Positions 33,665-40,798 of a stretch of DNA of 64,000 nt are shown here, one piece after another. The position numbers were made by a program, and so were the translations under genes. Source of the DNA: Kutzneria sp. CA-103260 (lineage in GTDB: Bacteria > Actinomycetota > Actinomycetes > Mycobacteriales > Pseudonocardiaceae); contig NZ_CP073318.1 in NCBI RefSeq assembly GCF_018263855.1, positions 10,540,001 through 10,604,000 of the forward strand, written 5' to 3'. Below the pieces are notes generated by a model. It saw only the letters and a list, made by a program, of their open reading frames with translations, was not told the origin of the DNA and did not search any database. The number at the start of each line of letters is the position of its first letter. The stretch's first letter is position 1.

Positions 33665-33760
33665 AGGTCATGAGTGCCAGCGTCAAGCCCCGGCTAGCTG
33701 GCCGGCAACCCTCCTCCGCGGTGGGGTGCCCCGGGTGAGGACCAGGCCCGTCGCACCAGG
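33665..33760 (+). promoter_or_regulatory. SAM-IV riboswitch
   Basis: The core matches the actinobacterial SAM-IV aptamer: GGTCATGAGTGCCAGCGTCA, then GCCCCGGCTAGCTGGCCGGC, AACCCTCC, CGCGGTGGGGTGCCCCGGGT, and closing GAGGACC. GGTC at the 5' end pairs with GACC near 33741. The downstream 33746-33800 probably forms the pseudoknot and expression platform. It would lower expression of the downstream aminotransferase when S-adenosylmethionine is plentiful. Homology was judged by eye. Confidence 0.87.
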
Positions 33761-33816
33761 CGACCGGGCAAGCGCGGACCCACTCCAGGCGGGTCCCTGA
33801 CCCGAGGAGCACCCCT

Positions 33817-35172
33817 GTGACCATCGCGATCCCGCCGGCCCGCAGCGAATCCGCCGACATCCCCACCGTGCCGGCCGTGGTCGGCTCCCGGCTCCAGGTG
33901 CCGCTGGTGACCGGCGAGCGCGTGCAGTACGCCAACCTCGACCACGCGGCCAGCGCGCCGTGTCTGGAGCAGGTCCGCGACGCCGTCGACGAACTGCTGC
34001 CCTGGTACGCGAGTGTGCACCGTGGCGCGGGTTTCGCCTCGCAGGTGTCCACAAAGGTCTACGAGCAGGCCCGGGACACGTTGCGCCGCTTCGTGGGGGC
34101 GCGCTCCACGGACACGGTCGTGTTCACCCGCAACACCACCGACTCGCTCAACCTGCTGGCGAAGTCGTTGCCGCGCCGCACTTCCGTGGTGCTGTTCGAC
34201 ACCGAGCACCACGCGGCGCTGCTGCCGTGGCGCGGCCCGAACGTCCGTCGCGTGCAGACGCCGGAGTCGCCGGCCGCGGCGGTGCCGGCGCTGGAGGCGG
34301 CGCTGAAGCTGTGCCCGGAGGGCCCGCGGCTGGTGGTCGTCACCGGCGCGTCCAACGTGACGGGTGAGCTGTGGCCGGTGGCCGAGCTGGCGGCGGTGGC
34401 CCGCCGCTTCGGGGCGCGCGTCGTGCTGGACGCCGCGCAGCTGGCGCCGCACCGGCCCGTAGACATCAAGGCCCTGGACGTGGACTACGTGGTGCTGTCC
34501 GGCCACAAGCTCTACGCCCCCTACGGCTCCGGCGCGCTCATCGGCCGCGCCGACTGGCTGGCGGCGGCCGAGCCGTACCTGGTCGGCGGCGGCGCCACCA
34601 AGAACGTTGTGGACTGGGGCGACCACCTCGGCGTGTCGTGGTCGGCGGTGCCGGAGCGGCACGAGGCCGGCTCCCCCAACGTGGTCGGCGTGCACGCCCT
34701 CGCCGCCGCGTGCGACACGATCACCCGCCACGGCTGGGACCGCATCGTGGCCCATGAGCAGGCGCTGCTGATCCGCCTGCGCGAGGGCCTGCGCACCATC
34801 CCGGGCCTGCACGAGCTGAGCATCTTCCACGGCAATCAGGACCGGGTCGGCGTCGTCAGCTTCACCATCCACGGCCACGAGGCCGGCCTGATCGCCGCCG
34901 CGCTGTCCGCCGAGTACGGCATCGGCGTGCGTGACGGCGCGTTCTGCGCGCACGTGGCCACTCGTCGGCTGCTGGACCGCGTGGACGCCACCGAGCAGCG
35001 GGCGCTGCGCGCGAGCCTCGGTCTCGGCAGCACCACCGAGCACGTGGACCGCCTCGTCGGGGCGCTGCGCCGGCTGGTCACCGAGGGACCGAAGTGGACA
35101 TACGTGCAGGAGGACGGCCGCTGGGTGCCCGCGGACGACAACCGCCCGCTGCCGCCCTTCGTCGCCGCCTGA
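33817..35172 (+). CDS. Class V aminotransferase / cysteine-desulfurase-like PLP enzyme
   Basis: Fold type I PLP enzyme of 451 residues, SufS/Csd-like. The N-terminal NLDHAASAPCL, VVFTRNTTDSLNL, DTEHHAALLPW and VLDAAQLAPHR motifs are present, with the PLP lysine K231 in SGHKLYAPYGSG. A Cys occurs near the C-terminus (DGAFCAHVATRRLL), near where desulfurases carry their active-site Cys. Control by a SAM-IV riboswitch places it in sulfur amino-acid metabolism. GTG 33817 follows GAGGAGC. The exact substrate is unknown. Confidence 0.85.
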   Translation: MTIAIPPARSESADIPTVPAVVGSRLQVPLVTGERVQYANLDHAASAPCLEQVRDAVDELLPWYASVHRGAGFASQVSTKVYEQARDTLRRFVGARSTDTVVFTRNTTDSLNLLAKSLPRRTSVVLFDTEHHAALLPWRGPNVRRVQTPESPAAAVPALEAALKLCPEGPRLVVVTGASNVTGELWPVAELAAVARRFGARVVLDAAQLAPHRPVDIKALDVDYVVLSGHKLYAPYGSGALIGRADWLAAAEPYLVGGGATKNVVDWGDHLGVSWSAVPERHEAGSPNVVGVHALAAACDTITRHGWDRIVAHEQALLIRLREGLRTIPGLHELSIFHGNQDRVGVVSFTIHGHEAGLIAAALSAEYGIGVRDGAFCAHVATRRLLDRVDATEQRALRASLGLGSTTEHVDRLVGALRRLVTEGPKWTYVQEDGRWVPADDNRPLPPFVAA

Positions 35173-35216
35173 GGTGCGAGTTTGAGCCGGTCCGGGCCTG
35201 AGGGACAATGGGTGGT

Positions 35217-35780
35217 GTGAGCACCGAGCCCAACACCGAACCGGTCGCGGCGCAGCGGCTGCTGCCCCGCCGGATCGGCCTGCTGGTGACGGCCGCCGTC
35301 GTGGCGCTGGCGCTGGACATCGTCACCAAGGCCCTGGTCGTGGCCAACCTGGAGGGCAAGCCGCCGGTCTCGCTGGCCGGCGGCCTGGTCTACCTGGACG
35401 TGATCCGCAACCCGTACGCCGCGTTCTCGCTCGGGGTCACCGGCATGACCTGGGTGTTCAGCGTGATCTGCGTCGGCGTGCTGGCCGCGATCATCTGGGT
35501 GGCGCCGCGGCTGCGCTCGCGGGGCTGGGCCGTCGGGCTCGGCTTCGTGTTCGGCGGCGCCCTCGGCAACCTGCTGGACCGGATCTTCCGGGCCCCCGGC
35601 GCGCTGCAGGGCCACGTCGTCGACTTCATCTCCGTGTTCGGGCCGAACGCCCAGTACTTCCCGGTGTTCAACTTCGCCGACTCGGCGATCTGCGTGGGCG
35701 GTGCGCTGATCGTGCTGATGGCGATCCTCGGCCGGGACTACGACGGCCGCTCGACGCGGGAGGCCAAGACCAGTGAGTGA
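35217..35780 (+). CDS. lspA: Prolipoprotein signal peptidase LspA
   Basis: Membrane aspartyl protease that removes signal peptides from lipoproteins. It has four membrane segments, the conserved VIRNPYAAFSLG region, and the catalytic aspartates D121 in GNLLDRIF and D155 in FNFADSAI. It has 187 residues. GTG 35217 is proposed because GACAAT lies 7 nt upstream (the same spacing as before 7659); ATG 35208 is an in-frame alternative with GAGGG upstream. The stop overlaps rluD. Confidence 0.92.
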   Translation: MSTEPNTEPVAAQRLLPRRIGLLVTAAVVALALDIVTKALVVANLEGKPPVSLAGGLVYLDVIRNPYAAFSLGVTGMTWVFSVICVGVLAAIIWVAPRLRSRGWAVGLGFVFGGALGNLLDRIFRAPGALQGHVVDFISVFGPNAQYFPVFNFADSAICVGGALIVLMAILGRDYDGRSTREAKTSE

Positions 35781-36702
35781 CCTGCGCGAGCTGCCCGTGC
35801 CCGACGGCCTCGACGGCATGCGCGTGGACGCCGGCCTGTCCAAGCTGCTCGGCCTGTCCCGCACCACCGTCGCCACCCTCGCCGACTCCGGCGACGTGGT
35901 CGTCGACGGCCGCGCCGTCGGCAAGTCCGACCGGCTCATCGCCGGGTCGTGGCTGGAGGTGACGCTGCCGGCGCCCGCGCAGCCGGTCACCGTGCAGGCC
36001 GTGCCGGTCGAGGGACTGGTCATCCTGCACGAGGACGACGACGTCGTGGTGGTGGACAAGCCGGTCGGCGTGGCCGTGCACCCCAGTCCCGGCTGGACCG
36101 GCCCGACCGTGGTCGGCGGCCTGGCCGCCGCCGGCATCCGGATCTCCACCTCGGGCGCGGCCGAGCGGCAGGGCGTCGTGCACCGGCTGGACGCCGGCAC
36201 CACCGGCGTGATGGTCGTGGCCAAGAGCGAGCACGCCTACACCGTGCTGAAGCGGGCGTTCAAGGAACGCACCGTGGACAAGGTCTACCACGCTCTCGTG
36301 CAGGGGCACCCCGATCCGACGCGCGGCACCATCGACGCGCCGATCGACCGACACCCCAAGCACGACTACAAGTGGGCCGTCGTCGCCGGCGGCCGCCCCA
36401 GCGTCACGCACTACGAGATGCTGGAGGCGTTCCGGGCCGCGTCGCTGCTGGAGGTGCACCTGGAGACGGGCCGCACCCACCAGATCCGTGTGCACTTCTC
36501 CGCGCTGCGCCACCCGTGCGTCGGCGACCTGACCTACGGGGCGGACCCGGTGCTGGCCAAGCGCCTCGACCTGACCCGGCAGTGGCTGCAGGCCAAGACG
36601 CTGTCGTTCCACCACCCGGCCGACGGCGAGTGGGTGACGTTCGAGAGCCAGTACCCGGACGACCTGCGCATCGCCCTGGAGCGTATCCGCGCCGAGAGCT
36701 GA
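35773..36702 (+). CDS. RluD-type 23S rRNA pseudouridine synthase
   Basis: RluA-family enzyme of 309 residues with an N-terminal S4 domain (DGMRVDAGLSKLLGLSRTTV) and the catalytic domain. Asp140 in HRLDAGTTGVMVVAKSE is the catalytic residue. VVDKPVGVAVHPSPGW, VYHALVQGHP and ETGRTHQIRVH are family motifs. Actinobacterial lspA-rluD pairs are common; the GTG start overlaps the lspA stop by 8 bp. Confidence 0.92.
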   Translation: MSDLRELPVPDGLDGMRVDAGLSKLLGLSRTTVATLADSGDVVVDGRAVGKSDRLIAGSWLEVTLPAPAQPVTVQAVPVEGLVILHEDDDVVVVDKPVGVAVHPSPGWTGPTVVGGLAAAGIRISTSGAAERQGVVHRLDAGTTGVMVVAKSEHAYTVLKRAFKERTVDKVYHALVQGHPDPTRGTIDAPIDRHPKHDYKWAVVAGGRPSVTHYEMLEAFRAASLLEVHLETGRTHQIRVHFSALRHPCVGDLTYGADPVLAKRLDLTRQWLQAKTLSFHHPADGEWVTFESQYPDDLRIALERIRAES

Positions 36703-36726
36703 CACCCCCGCGCCGACAGCTGCCCC

Positions 36727-36800
36727 CGCTTTTTCGCCACATGTGGCGCACATTCGACGTCCAGCGCCACATGTGGACCACATGTGGCGGAAAACGGGGG
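36727..36800. repeat. Triple CCACATGTGG palindrome repeat, copy 2
   Basis: CCACATGTGG at 36737, 36767 and 36778, with the spacer CGCACATTCGAC as in copy 1. Here it is framed by longer complementary arms (CCCCCGCTTTTTCG and CGGAAAACGGGGG), so the unit can also fold as one hairpin between the convergent rluD and the gene ending at 36815. Confidence 0.88.
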
Positions 36801-36814
36801 TGGGAGTCAGGAGG

Positions 36815-37756
36815 CTAGGCCTCGATCTCCCAGGTGAGGGAGTGCTGGGGGTCGTCGGGGCGCGGGCTCCAGCGCACCGAGGTGAGCTCCGTGGAGTCCG
36901 GCAGCACGTAGACGGTGTGCCCGCCGGCGGTCTCGCCCGGCTGCACGCCGATGCGGTGCGGCGGCCGGGAGGACAGCGACACCGGGGCCTTGGAGACGGT
37001 CTGGCCGTCGGTGGCCACCAGCAGCAGGTACAGGTCGGGCAGCGAGGAGAACGGCACCGTGCCGCGGTTGGTCAGCTCCGTGTGCACGACCACCGCCCGC
37101 TCGCCCTCCTGGAGCCGGTAGCCGGCCGCGGTGAACAGGAAGTCGGCCGGGTCGACGACCTCGACCAGCTGGATGGACAGCTGCTCGCCCTCCAGGCCCA
37201 CGGTCTGCTGCGTGGAGCCGACGGTGAGCTTGGGCGGCGGCACCGGCTCGGCCTTGACCGTCTGCTGGTCGCCACGGGCCCACGCGGCCGTCTGCGGCGG
37301 ACCCCACGTGCCGCCGGCGGCCTGAGGTTGGGGCTGCGCCTGGGCTTGCGGGGAAACCGGCGGCGGCTGCACTGGTTGCTGCACCGGGAACGGCACGCTC
37401 TGCGGCGGCGCGGCGTACTGGGGCGGCGGAGCGTACTGCGGCTGGGGGTGCTGCTGCTGGTACTGGGGCGGCATCTGCTGCTGCGGCGCGGCGTACTGCG
37501 GCTGCTGTTGCTGCTGCGGGTACGCGGGCCACTGCTGCTGCGGCCGGCTCGCGGCGGCCAGCGCGGCCCGGATCCCGTTGGGGTCGCACTCCACGCCGAC
37601 CAGCAGCGGCATGCCCTGCGCGGACAGCGCGACGAGCCGCGCCGCCGCCTCCCGCGGGTCCATGCCCAGCCGCGCGGCGACGTCGTGCACAGCGGCCCGA
37701 CCCAGCTCGGCGATCAGCGAGAGCAGGCGGAAATCGACAGGATCCGGCACAGCCAC
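36815..37756 (-). CDS. HTH protein with Gln/Pro-rich linker and DUF4352-like domain
   Basis: A 313-residue protein of unusual build. An N-terminal AsnC/Lrp-like winged helix (about 5-60, DFRLLSLIAELGRAAVHDVA then ARLGMDPREAAARL) is joined by a linker of about 110 residues rich in Gln, Pro and Tyr to a C-terminal beta domain. In that domain, GEQLSIQLVEVVDPADF and LTNRGTVPFSSLPDLYLLLV recall the immunoglobulin-like DUF4352/telokin-like fold. No signal peptide or membrane segment. GTG 37756 lies 7 nt from TAGCGT (leaderless layout). A transcription role is suggested by the HTH only. Confidence 0.72.
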   Translation of the reverse strand: MAVPDPVDFRLLSLIAELGRAAVHDVAARLGMDPREAAARLVALSAQGMPLLVGVECDPNGIRAALAAASRPQQQWPAYPQQQQQPQYAAPQQQMPPQYQQQHPQPQYAPPPQYAAPPQSVPFPVQQPVQPPPVSPQAQAQPQPQAAGGTWGPPQTAAWARGDQQTVKAEPVPPPKLTVGSTQQTVGLEGEQLSIQLVEVVDPADFLFTAAGYRLQEGERAVVVHTELTNRGTVPFSSLPDLYLLLVATDGQTVSKAPVSLSSRPPHRIGVQPGETAGGHTVYVLPDSTELTSVRWSPRPDDPQHSLTWEIEA

Positions 37757-37885
37757 GCCTGGCACGCTACCCGGTCGGCCGGCGCGTCGTCCGTCCCGGT
37801 GCGCCCGGACCGCGAAGATCACCTGCCCAGGTGGGGTAACAGCGCCGGAACGTGGACGTAAAGGGCGCTTCCTACCGTCGCAGCC

Positions 37886-39544
37886 ATGACCGTCACCGCT
37901 GAGAAGACCGGGCCCAAGCGCCGCTACGCCTGGCTGGCGGCCAACGAGGACAGCGAGGACTACTCGCTGCGCTACGCGGCCAACGCCTTCCGCCGCTGGT
38001 CCCCGTTCGCGGTGGCGAGCACCGCGCTGGGCGGCATCGCCTACCTCGCCGACTTCGCCATCGGGGCCAGCATCGTGATGCTGCACGGCTTCTCGTCGGC
38101 CGCGCTGGCCATCGGCATCGCGGCGGTGGTGATCTTCCTGACCGGCATCCCGATCGCCACCGCCTGCGCCCGCTACGGCGTGGACATGGACCTGCTGACC
38201 CGAGGGGCCGGCTTCGGCTACTTCGGGTCGACCCTGACCTCGCTGATCTACGCCAGCTTCACGGTGATCTTCTTCTCGCTGGAGGGGTCGATCATGGCCC
38301 AGGCCTTCCAGCTGGCCTTCGGCTTACCCCTGGCGCTCGGCTACCTGCTGACCACGCTGATCGTGCTGCCGTTCGTGCTGTTCGGCATGCGGGCGCTGGC
38401 CAAGATGCAGGTGTGGACCCAGCCGGTGTGGATCGCCGGGCTGGTGCTGCCGTTCGTCGTCGTGCTGGCCACGCATCCCGAGAAGTTCGGCCAGTTCACG
38501 TCGTTCGGCGGCGGCCTGTCGCTGACCGGGGTCGGGCTGGGCGCGGGCGTGGCGCTGTCGCTGATCGGGCAGATCGGCGAGCAGGCCGACTACCTGCGGT
38601 TCATGCCGGCCAAGACCGAGGCCAACCGGCGGGCCTGGTGGGCGGCCGTGATCGCCGCCGGGCCCGGCTGGGTGGTGCTGGGGGCGCTGAAGCAGCTCGG
38701 CGGCGCTTTCCTGGCGTTCTGCGCGTTGGGGGCGATCGGACAGTCCGCCGTCCTGGAGCCGATCGCCCCTTACGTGGAAGCCGTGCGGCCGGCCCTGGGC
38801 GCCGTGACCCTGCCGCTGGCGGCGCTGTTCGTGGTCGTCTCCCAGATCAAGATCAACACCACCAACGCCTACTCCGGCTCGCTGTCGTTCGCCAACTTCT
38901 TCTCCCGGGTGCTGCACCGGCATCCCGGGCGGGCCTGGTACGTGCTGGTCAACTGCGGCATCGCGTTGGCGTTGATGGAGTTCGGGGCCTTCGCCTTCCT
39001 GAACAACATTCTCGGCTTCTACTCCAACGTGGCCATCGCGTGGATCGGGGCCGTCGTCGCCGACCTGGTGATCTGCAAGCCGCTGGGCTGGAGCCCGCCG
39101 TACGTCGAGTTCAAGCGGGCCTACCTGTACGCCGTGAACCCGGTCGGCTTCGGCTCGATGGTGCTGGCCTCGGTGGTGTCGGTGGTCGCCTACTTCGGCG
39201 CGTTCGGGCCGATCGCCGCCGCCTGGAGCCCGTTCATCGCGCTCGCGCTGGCCATGGTCGCCGTGCCGGTGACGGCCAAGCTGACCGGCGGCCGCTACTA
39301 CCTCGCGCGGCCGAACCTGGTGTCCGGCCCCGAATCCGGCGCCGCCGACCTCACCGTGACGCACGTCTGCGTGGTGTGCGAGGACCCGTACGAGCTGCCG
39401 GACGTCGTCGACTGCGTGCACCACGGCGGGGCGGTGTGTTCCCTGTGCTGCACGCTGGAATCCTCGTGTGGGCAGGTGTGTCAGACCACCGGGCCGGTGC
39501 TGGTGCCGCTCAGTTCCCCAGTGCGGCAAGGTTCCGCACCGTGA
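37886..39544 (+). CDS. NCS1-like purine/cytosine permease-type transporter with Cys-rich tail
   Basis: A 552-residue membrane protein with about twelve hydrophobic segments between residues 40 and 470, resembling purine/cytosine permeases of the NCS1/COG1457 group (QIKINTTNAYSGSLSFANFF is diagnostic). After the last membrane segment comes a soluble tail with C495, C498, C510, H512, H513, C518, C521, C522, C528 and C532, a pattern suited to one or two zinc sites. ATG 37886 follows TACCGT by 7 nt. Its last 35 bp overlap the convergent TPR gene. The substrate is unknown. Confidence 0.82.
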   Translation: MTVTAEKTGPKRRYAWLAANEDSEDYSLRYAANAFRRWSPFAVASTALGGIAYLADFAIGASIVMLHGFSSAALAIGIAAVVIFLTGIPIATACARYGVDMDLLTRGAGFGYFGSTLTSLIYASFTVIFFSLEGSIMAQAFQLAFGLPLALGYLLTTLIVLPFVLFGMRALAKMQVWTQPVWIAGLVLPFVVVLATHPEKFGQFTSFGGGLSLTGVGLGAGVALSLIGQIGEQADYLRFMPAKTEANRRAWWAAVIAAGPGWVVLGALKQLGGAFLAFCALGAIGQSAVLEPIAPYVEAVRPALGAVTLPLAALFVVVSQIKINTTNAYSGSLSFANFFSRVLHRHPGRAWYVLVNCGIALALMEFGAFAFLNNILGFYSNVAIAWIGAVVADLVICKPLGWSPPYVEFKRAYLYAVNPVGFGSMVLASVVSVVAYFGAFGPIAAAWSPFIALALAMVAVPVTAKLTGGRYYLARPNLVSGPESGAADLTVTHVCVVCEDPYELPDVVDCVHHGGAVCSLCCTLESSCGQVCQTTGPVLVPLSSPVRQGSAP

Positions 39545-40385
39545 GCGCCGTGTCGGCGTGACCGGGTCCGAGAATCCGCCGCTTGATGTCGATGGCGCGC
39601 TGGTAGTACCGGCGCGCCTCGGCCTCGTCGCCGCGGGCGGCCAGCAGCGTGCCGAGGTCGTTGCACGTGACCGCCACGTCGTAGTGGTCGGCCGGGTAGA
39701 CCCGCTCGAACACCGCTAACGCTTGCCGGTACAGCACTTCCGCCTCGTCGAAGCGGCGCTGGCCCACCAGCAGCGACGCCAGCGCCGCCCGGTCCGCCGC
39801 CACTGCCGGGTGATCCGGGCCGTGCGTCCGCTGCCGCAGCTCCACCGACCTCCGCGCGTGCGGCTCCCCGTCCTCGTGCCGGCCCCGGGAATGCTCGATG
39901 CCGCCCAGGTTGTGCCACACCGACGCCGCCGCCGGCTCGTCCGGGCCGATCAGCGCCAGCGCGTCCCGGTAGACCCGCTCCGCGTCGTCGTAGCGGCCCG
40001 CGTACTTGTGCACCACGCCCAGGCCGCACAACAGGCTCGCAGTGTCCTCCTCCGCGATTGCCAGCGCCGCCAGGTAGAGCCCTTCCGCTTCCTCCAGGCG
40101 TCCCCTGATCCGGGCCATCAGCGCCAGGCTCGCCAGCGCGTGCACCCTCAACCGCCCGTGCGGCGGCAGATCCGTCAGCTCCACCGCCCGGCGGGCGTGG
40201 TGCTCCGCCTCGTCGTACCGGGACAGCCGCTCGTGGATCGCGCTCAGCGCCACGTGGATGTTCGCCGCCCGCGCCGACTCCGGCTCCACCTTCGTCAACG
40301 CCCGTCGCGCCGGCTCCACCGCCTCCACCGCCCGCCCCTCGTCGAACCGGCTGCGGGCCGTGGCCAGCAACTCAGCGACGCTCAC
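39510..40385 (-). CDS. Tetratricopeptide repeat protein
   Basis: A 291-residue soluble protein built almost entirely of TPR units from about residue 10 to 280 (for example DEAEHHARRAVELTDLPPHG, EEAEGLYLAALAIAEED, DEAEVLYRQALAVFERVYP, and the 42-residue NB-ARC-associated style DDAERVYRDALALIGPDEP). These long repeats resemble kinesin-light-chain-type TPR_12 pairs. It has no enzymatic or DNA-binding domain. The GTG at 40385 lies inside the end of the 40-codon ORF upstream (14-bp overlap), implying co-translation. Confidence 0.85.
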   Translation of the reverse strand: MSVAELLATARSRFDEGRAVEAVEPARRALTKVEPESARAANIHVALSAIHERLSRYDEAEHHARRAVELTDLPPHGRLRVHALASLALMARIRGRLEEAEGLYLAALAIAEEDTASLLCGLGVVHKYAGRYDDAERVYRDALALIGPDEPAAASVWHNLGGIEHSRGRHEDGEPHARRSVELRQRTHGPDHPAVAADRAALASLLVGQRRFDEAEVLYRQALAVFERVYPADHYDVAVTCNDLGTLLAARGDEAEARRYYQRAIDIKRRILGPGHADTALTVRNLAALGN

Positions 40386-40494
40386 CGGCGACCTGGTTGT
40401 GGTTGTGGGGCTCGGACATGGCCCACAGCTCGTCGAGCGAGACCTCGTTGTGGTTGGCCTTCTCGTCCAAGATCCAGAGCAGGTCTTCGTCCAT
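40372..40494 (-). CDS. Small 40-residue protein upstream of the TPR gene (unannotated-type ORF)
   Basis: No family recognised. ATG 40494 to TGA 40372 encodes 40 residues, beginning MDEDLLWILDEKANHNEV and including LDELWAMSEPHNHNQ. Two NHN motifs are set in an acidic, Trp-containing context. Of the 39 codons after the start, 36 end in G or C, as in real genes of this genome. The stop overlaps the TPR start by 14 bp, the arrangement of coupled genes. The ribosome-binding site is weak (GAGG about 11 nt upstream). A signalling or modified peptide acting with the TPR protein is possible but not shown. Confidence 0.65.
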   Translation of the reverse strand: MDEDLLWILDEKANHNEVSLDELWAMSEPHNHNQVAGERR

Positions 40495-40798
40495 GGCGCG
40501 CAGCCTCGCCCGGGGCCGCCCGCGGCGGAAGGGGGCCTGCCCCCAGACGACCCGGGAAAGCCGGCGCCGATTCTGTCACATGGCGTTCGGCTAGGTGACT
40601 CTGTGTCACATGGCGGAAGCTCGCCCGGGTGAACTTCCTGACCTGGTTCCGCGCGTTCGCCGGTGTGGCCGAACATGTTTGTGCCAGCAGGGTTTTTCCG
40701 ACCTCGCCGGGGCGGTCGGCATGGCGTTTTCCGATCGCCGCGCGCGGGGGGCATGATGGGCGGTGCTCGTCGCTGTATGCCAGGGGAGGCCGTCACCT
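40495..40798. other. Divergent intergenic region between the small ORF and dnaE1
   Basis: About 300 bp without a recognised gene. It contains a G/C-rich dyad near 40526-40546 (GGGGGCCTGCCCCC-like), the direct repeats described separately, and presumably the promoters of both transcripts. AGGGGAGG before dnaE1 is its ribosome-binding site. Confidence 0.5.
40574..40615. promoter_or_regulatory. TGTCACATGGCG direct repeat pair
   Basis: The 12-mer TGTCACATGGCG occurs at 40574-40585 and 40604-40615, 30 bp (about three helical turns) apart. It lies upstream of the minus-strand small ORF/TPR pair. Spacing by whole turns suits a regulator binding one face of the DNA. Confidence 0.5.

Noticed and set aside
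36815..38086. Longer version of the HTH/DUF4352-like protein starting near 38086
   Set aside because: The extra N-terminal sequence is antisense to the permease gene and has no coding character; the leaderless start at 37756 fits better.
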